In this document: one piece after another, positions 8,091 to 14,873 of the stretch | Numbering within the stretch: the first letter of the stretch is position 1 | Layout of the letters: each line of letters opens with the position of its first letter | Origin: an uncultured Bacteroidota bacterium | GTDB lineage: Bacteria > Bacteroidota > Bacteroidia > UBA7662 | Direction: 5' to 3' | DNA: 15,185 nucleotides | Assembly: GCA_903856555.1 (NCBI GenBank) | Contig: CAIOCC010000065.1 | Location: forward strand, 1-15,185 | Notes under the pieces: model-generated | What the model was told of the DNA's origin: nothing | Seen by the model: the letters and a program-made list of their open reading frames with translations, nothing else | Database searches by the model: none | Program-made: the position numbers and the translations under genes

Positions 8091-9026
8091 TTAAGATTCG
8101 ACGAGGCCGCGACCGGTTTTTTGAATCAAACCTTCGCGAAGGAGGTCTGCTTTGATCTTGTCCAAAAGACCGTTGATAAAGGAAGAAGACTGAGGCGTCG
8201 AAAAGGTTTTGGCCAATTCAATGTACTCGTTCATCGTTACTTTGACAGGTACATCCGGCAATAAAAGCCATTCGGTGCAGGCCATCTGCAGGAGCAGCAA
8301 ATCCATACGAGCCAGGCGATCGGGGTCCCATTGTCCGGCATGTTTTTCGATTCGTTCCAAGTGGACGGATGGATTCCCTAACAACGATTCAAGCAGCGTT
8401 TGAATCATGGTGTCTTCGCTTTGCCAGGTCTGCAACATGGCTTTGGTATCAGGAAAAGGCGACCCCGCCTTCATTGAATCCAAAGTTTGGAGAACCTGAC
8501 GATCAATAAGATAGCGATCGCTATCCCAATAAAGATTGTGTTCCTGTTGCCAGGAGGGGTACCAATCCCCGGAACAAATGCACTTATCAAAAAACACCTT
8601 CAACCCATCGAGGGTATCCAGGGATAGGTTCTTGGAGGCGGTGCAGGTTCCTTCGGAGACCGATTCAAACATAGCTCGAAGCATGTCGGTCGATATCTCC
8701 ATGTTTTCGATGCCCGTTGATTTCAAGGCCACCGCATAAGATGGGTCTTTTTCGAGGAGAGGAGCCAAGGGGTTGCCGGCCAAGGCATGGGCCGGGCCTG
8801 GATCACGGTTTTCTTGGAGGTGACGACCCTGACGCTCTTCGAGGCGAATTCCCGCATAGAAAATCAAGGCATCCAGCAAGCGAAAAGCCATGACATAAGA
8901 TCGCATGCTGGTGGAGGCCGAAGCTTTGAACTGCTTGGCGACTTCCCTGTAGTCTTCCTGGTTTTGTTGTCTGCTGGCAAAAAGCCATTGCAGCAACTTA
9001 ACGCGAAGATGATGCCTGTTGATCAT
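8091..9026 (-). CDS. nusB: Transcription antitermination protein NusB (long Bacteroidota form)
   Basis: NusB binds boxA RNA with NusE (S10) and promotes antitermination on rRNA operons. ATG at 9026 gives 311 residues. A TTG two codons upstream is in frame but unnecessary. The start begins with the expected INRHHLRVKLLQWLFA. The NusB signature is near the C-terminus (about residues 235-300): LARMDLLLLQMACTEWLLL, VKVTMNEYIELAKTFSTPQS and SSFINGLLDKI. Classical NusB is only about 140-160 residues long; the extra middle region (about 25-200) is helical and charged and seems to be a lineage feature. The gene begins 29 bases inside the end of the dehydrogenase gene, so the two are probably cotranscribed and coupled. 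Confidence 0.92.
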   Translation of the reverse strand: MINRHHLRVKLLQWLFASRQQNQEDYREVAKQFKASASTSMRSYVMAFRLLDALIFYAGIRLEERQGRHLQENRDPGPAHALAGNPLAPLLEKDPSYAVALKSTGIENMEISTDMLRAMFESVSEGTCTASKNLSLDTLDGLKVFFDKCICSGDWYPSWQQEHNLYWDSDRYLIDRQVLQTLDSMKAGSPFPDTKAMLQTWQSEDTMIQTLLESLLGNPSVHLERIEKHAGQWDPDRLARMDLLLLQMACTEWLLLPDVPVKVTMNEYIELAKTFSTPQSSSFINGLLDKIKADLLREGLIQKTGRGLVES

Positions 9027-10101
9027 GGGCAACCTTGGTCAAGCGTTGATGGGCTAAGCGTACCGCGGCTTCGTTGGTGCTGACCCTGTCTTGGGCGGCC
9101 TGCTCAAAGATGGCAAGGGTTTGGTCGTAAATCCCGCGGGTTTTTTGGAGGGCCCACTCCCGATCCAAACGCTTGATTTCGGCATAAACATTGATGAGGC
9201 CGCCTGCATTGATCACAAAATCAGGAGCATACGCAATACTCCGATCCATCAATCGCTGCATATCCTCGTCGGTGGCCAATTGATTATTGGCGCCTCCTGC
9301 AACCAAGGCACAACGGAGGTCGGCAATGCTTTGGGCGTTGAGGGTTGCACCCAAAGCGCAGGGTGCGTAGATATCGACATCGGCCGTTGAGACCTGATCT
9401 GCAGGACAAACTTGAAGTTGAGGGAAACGACTCAAAAGCTTTTGGATGGATGGCTCGTACACGTCGGATATCCAGACGTGGGCGCCCTCGGCGACGAGGT
9501 GCTCCACCAGATAGGTTCCAACATTACCCACCCCTTGAACCAGAATTTTGCGGCCTTCCAAGGAATCATTCCCCAGTGCAACACGGGCACCGGCTTTCAT
9601 CCCCATGTACACCCCAAAGGCTGTCACCGGGGAGGGGTCCCCGCTGCCACCCATGCTCTCGGGCAATCCACTCACATGTTTGGTTTCGGTAGCGATCCAT
9701 TCCATATCGGATTTGGAGGTACCGACATCTTCGGCGGTGATGTACTTGCCAGAAAGGGAGTTTACAAAACGACCGTAGGCCTTGAACAAAGCCTCGGATT
9801 TGTGTTGACGGGCATCCCCAAGGATGACGGCTTTTCCGCCACCCAAATCCAACCCAGCGACCGATGCCTTGTAGGTCATCCCTTGGGATAGGCGAAGGAC
9901 GTCCATCACCGCTTGGTCTTCGCTGGCATAATTCCACATGCGGGTACCACCCAATGCAGGTCCCAAAACGGTGGAATGAATTCCAATGATGGCCCGGAGG
10001 CCCGATGCCTCGTCGTGGCAATAAACCAGCTGTTCGTGACCCATGCGCTGCATGGTGGACATGGGCCCGGTCATGGGGAGGGTGTCGAGGGTTTCCGGCA
10101 T
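8998..10101 (-). CDS. Leucine (Glu/Leu/Phe/Val family) dehydrogenase
   Basis: This NAD-dependent enzyme deaminates branched-chain amino acids to 2-oxo acids, feeding breakdown or branched fatty-acid synthesis. ATG at 10101 gives 367 residues, close to the 364 of Bacillus leucine dehydrogenase; the frame extends upstream to 10146, but that part covers the promoter. Key residues fall with a constant +10 offset from the Bacillus enzyme as I recall it: Lys78 (GMTYK), Lys90 (DLGGGK), Asp125 (TAEDVG), with Leu50 and Ala123 in the side-chain pocket. This favours leucine over glutamate dehydrogenase. The Rossmann motif is GVGNVG (190-195), and Asp213 at the end of the second strand favours NAD over NADP. 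It is the first gene of the row ending in coaE. Confidence 0.9.
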   Translation of the reverse strand: MPETLDTLPMTGPMSTMQRMGHEQLVYCHDEASGLRAIIGIHSTVLGPALGGTRMWNYASEDQAVMDVLRLSQGMTYKASVAGLDLGGGKAVILGDARQHKSEALFKAYGRFVNSLSGKYITAEDVGTSKSDMEWIATETKHVSGLPESMGGSGDPSPVTAFGVYMGMKAGARVALGNDSLEGRKILVQGVGNVGTYLVEHLVAEGAHVWISDVYEPSIQKLLSRFPQLQVCPADQVSTADVDIYAPCALGATLNAQSIADLRCALVAGGANNQLATDEDMQRLMDRSIAYAPDFVINAGGLINVYAEIKRLDREWALQKTRGIYDQTLAIFEQAAQDRVSTNEAAVRLAHQRLTKVAHDQQASSSR

Positions 10102-10120
10102 GTGCTTGGTATTGGTGCGG

Positions 10121-10148
10121 CAAAAATAACCCAAAGGCCAGCCCAAAA
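10121..10148 (-). promoter_or_regulatory. Candidate promoter of the leucine dehydrogenase-nusB-coaE row
   Basis: On the minus strand TATTTTTG (10128-10121) matches the Bacteroidota -7 consensus TAnnTTTG, with TTTTGG (10148-10143) 14 bases upstream. Transcription would start near 10114, about 13 bases before the ATG at 10101. The box pair and spacing are the same as in front of exbB, and CC follows the -7 element in both. Confidence 0.5.
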
Positions 10149-10153
10149 TGCCT

Positions 10154-10161
10154 TTATTTTG
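10154..10161 (+). promoter_or_regulatory. Weak candidate -7 element for the ABC exporter gene
   Basis: TTATTTTG differs from TAnnTTTG only at the second base and mirrors the CAAAAATAA (10121-10129) of the divergent promoter. Transcription would begin near 10168, at the GTG start (10166), so the message would be nearly leaderless, or the true element lies elsewhere. This is inference from position and similarity only. Confidence 0.2.
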
Positions 10162-10165
10162 CGGT

Positions 10166-11893
10166 GTGAAATCCCTGGTCGCCCTCCTCCAATCCTTGCG
10201 TGGTCAGGAGCGGCTTTGGATCCCCGGCTTGCTATGCCTGTTCTTGACCAATGTTTTTGGGGTGATCCCACCGCGCATCATTCGACACCTCATGGATGCC
10301 GTGTCCCAACCTGGGTCTCAACCACTCACCCCCTTGCTTTTGGGCCTGTTGGGAGCGACGTTGGCCCGAGGTTTCTTTATGTATTGGATGCGACAAACCC
10401 TCATTGTCATGTCCAGAATCAGCGAACAGCGTCTCAAAGAAACCCTTTTTGCCCGAATTCTGGCGGCCAAGCCTCAGGCGGTCGAAGGTTTTGAAGTCGG
10501 GGATCTGACATCGCGCTTGACCGAAGATGTTGGCAAAATCCGGATGTTTATCGGACCGGGCTTGATGTACAGCCTCAACCTCTTGGTCATGTTCTTGATG
10601 GTGATAGGGGTGATGCTGTCGGTGAGTCCGGTCCTGACCCTTTGGGTTCTAACACCCATGCCTTTCTTGGTTTTGGGAATCTATCTACTCAACCTCAAAA
10701 TTTTGGGACGTTCCGCCGCGGTGCAAGCCCATCTGGGCAAAATGACCGCTTTTGTCCAAGAGAGTTTGGCGAGCATGAAACTCCTGCAAGCTTTTTCGGC
10801 GGAACCGGCGTTCATCCGCCGCTTTGGTCAAGACTTGGACGAATACCGGTCCAAGAACATGGCCTTTGCCAAAGCCGATGCCTTGTTCTTTCCCTTGGCC
10901 ACCACCCTGGTAGGTCTTAGTACCCTTATAACGGTGTGGATGGGAGGTCATTTAATGGCCCAAGGCCAAGTCAGCTTGGGCAACCTGGCCGAGTTCATAT
11001 TGTACATCAACATGCTCACCTGGCCGGTCACCTCGTTGGGTTGGGTGGCTTCGATCTTTCAACAAGCCAAAGCGGCTCAGGCCCGGTTGGAACCCATCTT
11101 GGCTTGGGAGGCCAGACCCCATCGCATCGATGGCTATACGTCCGACCAGGCACCTGATTGGAAAATCCGTCAAATGAAGGCCGGTTATCGAGATGGATTT
11201 GTTTTGGAAATGCCAGCATTTGATGCGAAACCGGGTCAATTCATCGGTATAACGGGGACGGTTGGCAGCGGAAAAAGCACTTTTTGGAAGCTCCTAACAG
11301 GCCGCCTCCCTTTGATGCAGGGAAGCCTGGAACTGGGTGGGGTCCCCTTGAGCGATTGGAATGAAGGTAGTCTGCACGGACATGTGGCCTGGGTTCCCCA
11401 GGAACAAGCTTTTTTTAACGATACCCTGGGGGCCAATCTCCGCTTGGGCGCTCCCGATGCCGATGACGCGACTTGCCTGGAGGTTCTGAACCTGGTCGAA
11501 CTGGGCGAATGGGCGGCTGCACTGCCCGAAGGCCTCCAAACCGGCATCGGGGAACGAGGGGTTCAATTATCGGGAGGACAAAAACAACGATTGGCGCTGG
11601 CCAGGGCTTGGTTAAGGCAACCCCGTTGGATGGTTTTGGACGACGCACTTTCGGCTTTGGACAGTGGCACCGAGGACTCCCTGATGCAAAAAATCCTGAG
11701 CGCCAAAGGAGACCGCGGAATCATCCTTATCTCCCTAAAAATTAAGCCTTTGGTCTTGGCCGATTGCATTTATGTCTTGGATGCAGGAAGGGTCGTTGGG
11801 CAAGGAACCCATGCAGAATTGCTCCAAAGTAGCAGCCTCTATCGACGCATGCACGATTTGCAGCAGCAGAATCCGGAAGCCTTGCCCTCGTAA
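10166..11893 (+). CDS. ABC exporter half-transporter (fused membrane and ATPase domains)
   Basis: I choose GTG at 10166 (575 residues) because it begins the VKSL...YL-like N-terminus that I recall for Bacteroidota relatives; ATG at 10148 would add 6 residues. Residues about 1-300 form a six-helix type-IV exporter domain. The ATPase domain has Walker A GTVGSGKS (364-371), Q-loop Gln412 (WVPQEQAFF), signature LSGGQ (468-472), Walker B MVLDD (Asp492, Asp493) and D-loop SALD (496-499). Two residues are unusual. The catalytic Glu after Walker B is Asp493, as in E. coli MdlA. The H-loop His is Leu524 (ILISLKIKPLVLAD). The substrate is unknown; MdlA-like export of lipids or peptides is one possibility. 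It is divergent from leucine dehydrogenase. Confidence 0.93.
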   Translation: MKSLVALLQSLRGQERLWIPGLLCLFLTNVFGVIPPRIIRHLMDAVSQPGSQPLTPLLLGLLGATLARGFFMYWMRQTLIVMSRISEQRLKETLFARILAAKPQAVEGFEVGDLTSRLTEDVGKIRMFIGPGLMYSLNLLVMFLMVIGVMLSVSPVLTLWVLTPMPFLVLGIYLLNLKILGRSAAVQAHLGKMTAFVQESLASMKLLQAFSAEPAFIRRFGQDLDEYRSKNMAFAKADALFFPLATTLVGLSTLITVWMGGHLMAQGQVSLGNLAEFILYINMLTWPVTSLGWVASIFQQAKAAQARLEPILAWEARPHRIDGYTSDQAPDWKIRQMKAGYRDGFVLEMPAFDAKPGQFIGITGTVGSGKSTFWKLLTGRLPLMQGSLELGGVPLSDWNEGSLHGHVAWVPQEQAFFNDTLGANLRLGAPDADDATCLEVLNLVELGEWAAALPEGLQTGIGERGVQLSGGQKQRLALARAWLRQPRWMVLDDALSALDSGTEDSLMQKILSAKGDRGIILISLKIKPLVLADCIYVLDAGRVVGQGTHAELLQSSSLYRRMHDLQQQNPEALPS

Positions 11894-11916
11894 CCAAGGC
11901 AAAGGACCAAGGGGTA

Positions 11917-11947
11917 GGGATGTTTTGCCTCAAAATGCCCTATTTTT
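11917..11947 (+). terminator. Possible weak intrinsic terminator after the ABC exporter gene
   Basis: The transcript can fold with 11917-11927 pairing to 11931-11940: ten pairs including two G-U pairs, one bulged A at 11920 and a 3-base loop. A T-rich run (TATTTTT, 11941-11947) follows. The stem is A/U-rich in its upper half, so it is weak. The T-run also resembles a -7 element for the next gene, and both readings may be true or only one. Confidence 0.3.
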
Positions 11948-11948
11948 A
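11924..11948 (+). promoter_or_regulatory. Candidate promoter of the DUF3276 gene
   Basis: TATTTTTA (11941-11948) matches TAnnTTTG except for the last base, and TTTG is at 11924-11927. A start near 11955 would give an A/T-rich leader of about 11 bases before the ATG at 11966. The sequence CAAAATGCC just upstream also precedes the -7-like element of the ABC exporter gene (10144-10152). Confidence 0.3.
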
Positions 11949-11965
11949 CAACATAATTAAATACC

Positions 11966-12295
11966 ATGGATGATTTTTACGGAGGTGAACGCCACCGAGA
12001 ACGGGATCGCGAGGAAGTATTCAGCAAAAGAGTCAGGGCCGGTAAGCGCACCTATTTTTTTGATGTCAAATCCACCCGGGCCAACGATTACTACCTAATC
12101 CTAACCGAAAGCAAAAAAGGTTTTGATGATGGGCAATATGTCAAACACAAAATTTTTCTCTACAAAGAGGACTTCAACAAGTTTTTGAACGGTCTGCAAG
12201 AAACCATCGATTACGTCAAGACCGAGTTAATGCCTGATTTCGATTACGATCGTCAGGATCGTCACGACGAAGAAGGCTCTCCGTCCTCCTACTAA
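11966..12295 (+). CDS. DUF3276 family PUR-like nucleic-acid-binding protein
   Basis: This is a small protein of 109 residues typical of Bacteroidota. The N-terminus (about 1-20) is rich in Arg, Asp and Glu. The core (about 18-92) has the PUR-repeat pattern: KRVRAGKRTYFFDVKSTR, then NDYYLILTESKKG, then KHKIFLYKEDFNKFLNGLQE. This is a beta-sheet followed by a helix, as in PUR-alpha-type proteins that bind single-stranded DNA or RNA. The tail (about 93-109) is acidic and probably disordered. The binding function is inferred from the family; the cellular target is unknown. It has its own promoter candidate and is followed after 10 bases by the MazG-like gene. Confidence 0.88.
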   Translation: MDDFYGGERHRERDREEVFSKRVRAGKRTYFFDVKSTRANDYYLILTESKKGFDDGQYVKHKIFLYKEDFNKFLNGLQETIDYVKTELMPDFDYDRQDRHDEEGSPSSY

Positions 12296-12305
12296 TCATC
12301 CAACC

Positions 12306-12809
12306 ATGGGTGAAAATTCCATAAACAGGGAACCCATGACCTTTGCCGAAGCATCGGCCCTCACCAAGGTTTCCGAGTTTCATAGCCTTTTTCGTCATCC
12401 CGTTGGAGCTGAACCAAACCTTCCGAGCGAAGAGCGCTGTCAGTTGCGAATCAATTTGTTACAGGAGGAATTAAACGAATTACGCGATGCTTTGTCCAAG
12501 CGTGATTTGGTCGAAGCCGCCGATGCTCTTTGCGACCTGCAATATGTCCTCAGCGGTGCCATTCACGAATTGGGATTGGGTCATGTTTTTGCGGATTTGT
12601 TTGGCGAAGTGCATCGCTCGAACATGAGCAAAGCCTGTCAAAGCGAAGAAGAAGCCCAAGCCACCGTCTTGCATTACCAAGAGCGGCATAACATCGAATG
12701 CGATGTAGAAACCGTGGACGGACTTCACCTGGTCTACCGTCGCTCGGACCGCAAAACGCTCAAGTCCATTGCCTACAGCCCGGCCGATCTGGCCACCCGT
12801 CTTCCCTAA
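12306..12809 (+). CDS. MazG-like nucleoside triphosphate pyrophosphohydrolase
   Basis: The product has 167 residues and belongs to the all-alpha NTP pyrophosphatase (MazG/PRA-PH) superfamily, which hydrolyses NTPs or modified dNTPs to the monophosphate and pyrophosphate. The metal-binding pattern is visible: Glu54, Glu55 and Glu58 (LLQEELNELRDAL), then Glu70, Asp73 and Asp77 (EAADALCDLQYVLSGAI). The region up to about residue 105 (FGEVHRSNMSKA) is the typical third helix and substrate loop. The last 60 residues are less conserved. This single-domain form is a house-cleaning type rather than the two-domain MazG of the mazEF locus, and no toxin gene is nearby. The actual nucleotide substrate cannot be read from the sequence. 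Confidence 0.85.
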   Translation: MGENSINREPMTFAEASALTKVSEFHSLFRHPVGAEPNLPSEERCQLRINLLQEELNELRDALSKRDLVEAADALCDLQYVLSGAIHELGLGHVFADLFGEVHRSNMSKACQSEEEAQATVLHYQERHNIECDVETVDGLHLVYRRSDRKTLKSIAYSPADLATRLP

Positions 12810-13497
12810 GAACCCTGAACCTTCGTTTCTGCAATTCGCCGTGTGGACCGCCGCTTTGGGGCTCTTTGCGCTGACTGCTTGTCAGCTGGATTCGTCCTTT
12901 CAAAACCAACAACAGCCTATGGATTCTTTGGCCCCCGCCACGGTTGAACCCAACCCAAGCAACCAACCTTTGGAGACCCTGACCCTGGGTGCAGGATGCT
13001 TCTGGTGTGTCGAAGCCGTCTTTGAACAAGTCAAAGGCGTCTCCAAGGTTCGATCCGGTTACATGGGTGGACAGGTGGCGCAGCCAACCTACCGAGAAGT
13101 TTGTACAGGCCGTACGGGTCATGCCGAAGTGGTGCAGTTCTCTTTTGATCCTTCGGTCGTTTCGATGGAGAATTTGTTGGAGATTTTTTTTGGAACCCAT
13201 GACCCGACCACGCTCAATCGTCAAGGCGAAGATGTCGGGACTCAATACCGATCGGTTATTTTTTACAGGGGCGATGAACAACGAAAAACAGCGAGCGAAT
13301 TCATGGAGCGTCTCCAAAAAGACAACCCGTTTGGGCGTCCCGTGGTGACCGAATTGGCCGAGGCCGGGGTCTTTTATGTGGCCGAAAACTACCACCAAGA
13401 ATATTTTCGCCTCCACGGCGAAGAACCTTACTGCAAGCTTGTTGTGAGGCCCAAAGTGGAAAAGTTCCAAAAGGCCTTTGACCGCTTTCGCCGCTGA
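12769..13497 (+). CDS. msrA: Peptide methionine (S)-sulfoxide reductase, lipoprotein form
   Basis: MsrA reduces methionine-S-sulfoxide in proteins. The catalytic motif is GAGCFWCVEAVFE with nucleophile Cys77; GYMGG, TGHAEVV, THDPTTLNRQGEDVGTQYRS and ENYHQEYF are all present, and Cys in EEPYCKLVVRPK near the end is the usual resolving site. Before the enzyme domain (about 70-242) lies a hydrophobic stretch ending in the lipobox ALTAC (Cys38) and a Gln/Pro/Ser-rich linker, so the enzyme is probably exported and lipid-anchored. The start is uncertain. TTG at 12769 (242 residues) gives a signal peptide with Arg5 and Lys14 but overlaps the MazG-like gene by 41 bases; CTG 12829 or GTG 12841 are alternatives. 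The first ATG (12919) would lose the lipobox. Confidence 0.9.
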   Translation: MPTARPIWPPVFPKNPEPSFLQFAVWTAALGLFALTACQLDSSFQNQQQPMDSLAPATVEPNPSNQPLETLTLGAGCFWCVEAVFEQVKGVSKVRSGYMGGQVAQPTYREVCTGRTGHAEVVQFSFDPSVVSMENLLEIFFGTHDPTTLNRQGEDVGTQYRSVIFYRGDEQRKTASEFMERLQKDNPFGRPVVTELAEAGVFYVAENYHQEYFRLHGEEPYCKLVVRPKVEKFQKAFDRFRR

Positions 13498-14343
13498 TTA
13501 AACGCTCACCTCAAAATCCCGCAGGGCCTGGTTGAGGGATGTCTTGCGATCGGTGCCTTCGTGGCGACGACCAATAATGATCGCGCAATGAACCTGGGCC
13601 GTTCCTGCTGGAAATTCCTTGGGCATGGTTCCCGGAATGACAACCGAGCGAGCAGGAACCCGTCCCTTGTAGATCTGGGTGACCGAGCCACTCATGTCCA
13701 CAATGGGGGATGAAGCGGTCAGCGTCACACCTGCACCCAGCACCACTTCTTTTTCGAGGTGTACTCCTTCGACCACGACGCAGCGGGATCCAACAAAACA
13801 ACCATCCTCAACAATCACGGGGCTGGCCTGTATGGGTTCCAGAACACCGCCAATTCCAACGCCCCCACTCAAGTGCACATCGCGGCCAATCTGCGCGCAC
13901 GATCCCACCGTCGCCCACGTATCCACCATGGTCCCTGCACCAACCCTCGCACCTACATTCACAAAAGAGGGCATGACGATGCAACCCGGTTCAATAAAAC
14001 TACTATAACGAATAACCGCAGGTGGTACGACCCGGATCCCCAGTTTTTCGAAACCGGTTTTCAAAGGGACTTTATCGTAAAATTCCAAAGCCCCGGCATG
14101 GATGGTCACCGAATTTTGGAGAGGGAAATACAATAAAACCGCCATTTTGACCCATTCCAGAGCGGACCACTCGCCGTTGGGGTTTGGCTCGGCTGTGCGC
14201 AGAAGTCCTTGGTCCAAGGCCTCCATGATGCGATGCACCGAACGAACGGTGGAGGGGTCTGAGCGAAGTTGGGGATTGGACCAAGCTTTTTCGATCTGGT
14301 CCCGATCCGCATGGAAATCCGTCATTGAGGCATTCAAACTCAT
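13498..14343 (-). CDS. dapD: Tetrahydrodipicolinate N-succinyltransferase
   Basis: DapD transfers succinyl from succinyl-CoA to tetrahydrodipicolinate in the lysine/meso-diaminopimelate pathway. ATG at 14343 overlaps the redoxin stop as ATGA and gives 281 residues, close to the roughly 275 of E. coli DapD; an in-frame GTG four codons upstream is less likely. The N-terminal helical domain (about 1-95) is followed by a left-handed beta-helix of hexapeptide repeats (about 105-240), for example FVNVGARVGAGTMVDTWATV and GVGIGGVLEP. The C-terminal part has the family's VPARSVVIPGT. The set of motifs is typical and rules out generic acyltransferases. The stop codon directly abuts the stop of the convergent msrA. 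Confidence 0.95.
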   Translation of the reverse strand: MSLNASMTDFHADRDQIEKAWSNPQLRSDPSTVRSVHRIMEALDQGLLRTAEPNPNGEWSALEWVKMAVLLYFPLQNSVTIHAGALEFYDKVPLKTGFEKLGIRVVPPAVIRYSSFIEPGCIVMPSFVNVGARVGAGTMVDTWATVGSCAQIGRDVHLSGGVGIGGVLEPIQASPVIVEDGCFVGSRCVVVEGVHLEKEVVLGAGVTLTASSPIVDMSGSVTQIYKGRVPARSVVIPGTMPKEFPAGTAQVHCAIIIGRRHEGTDRKTSLNQALRDFEVSV

Positions 14344-14870
14344 GCGGGTTTCCACTTAATACTGCAACCCACCGGATCCACATGAGGCACATCCACTTCC
14401 AAACCGTCCAAGGTGTATTCAATGGCATCCTCCAGGTAAACCCGGGTGACGAGGTTGGGTTGCTCCCAGCTATCGTCAATGGCCCCGTGGTAAACGAGTT
14501 CACGGCTTGAATTAAACAAAAAGGCCTCCGGGGTTCGCTTGGCATCGAACATGCGGGCCACCTCTTGGGTTTCGTCGTGGAGGTAGATGGATTCCCATCC
14601 GTACTGCGTGGCCAATGCCTGCATTCCTTCAAAAGAGTCCACCGGGTATTTGGCCGGATCGTTGGAATTGATGAGGAGCACGCCCAGATTGTCTTCGTAG
14701 TAGCGGCGGAAAAGTTTGTTGATACGGTCCAAATACGCCACAACATAGGGGCAGTGGTTGCAAATGAACAGAATCAAAACGCAGGATTTGTCGCTGACAT
14801 CCACCAAGGAATGGGTCTTGAGGTCGCAGCCTTTGAGTTCAAAATAGGGTAGTTTGGTTCCGATTTCCAT
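14340..14870 (-). CDS. Thioredoxin-like redoxin (AhpC/TSA-type) family protein
   Basis: The product has 176 residues and the thioredoxin fold. The N-terminus (IGTKLPYFELKGCDLKTHSL) is typical of AhpC/TSA redoxins. The strand VLILFICNHCPYV carries a CxxC pair (about Cys37 and Cys40) in the unusual setting CNHCPYV. A cis-proline loop (AKRTPEAFLFN) follows, and the C-terminus has PVGCSIKWK. Together these define a family commonly annotated as thioredoxin family protein in Bacteroidota. There is no export signal, so it is predicted to be cytosolic. It is probably a disulfide reductase or peroxiredoxin-like enzyme with an unknown partner. It begins 3 bases after the MBL-fold gene and overlaps dapD by 4 bases. 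Confidence 0.87.
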   Translation of the reverse strand: MEIGTKLPYFELKGCDLKTHSLVDVSDKSCVLILFICNHCPYVVAYLDRINKLFRRYYEDNLGVLLINSNDPAKYPVDSFEGMQALATQYGWESIYLHDETQEVARMFDAKRTPEAFLFNSSRELVYHGAIDDSWEQPNLVTRVYLEDAIEYTLDGLEVDVPHVDPVGCSIKWKPA

Positions 14871-14873
14871 GGT

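Noticed and set aside
9913..10494. Plus-strand open frame across the dehydrogenase start and the ABC exporter start
   Set aside because: It overlaps two real genes and covers the divergent promoter region; its composition looks random.
12306..12809. MazG-like gene as part of a toxin-antitoxin or phage-defence module
   Set aside because: No toxin, antitoxin or nuclease gene is adjacent; the neighbours are DUF3276 and msrA, which fits house-cleaning.
12760..13470. Open frame of 236 codons antisense to msrA
   Set aside because: msrA is certain by its motifs; the antisense product shows no family pattern.
14344..14355. GTG at 14355 as the dapD start
   Set aside because: The ATG at 14343 gives the ATGA overlap seen repeatedly in this genome and a standard DapD length.
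14072..14746. Open frame of 224 codons on the minus strand across the redoxin gene and dapD
   Set aside because: It is rich in Trp, Arg, Thr and Pro, runs in another frame over two well-identified genes, and has no domain.
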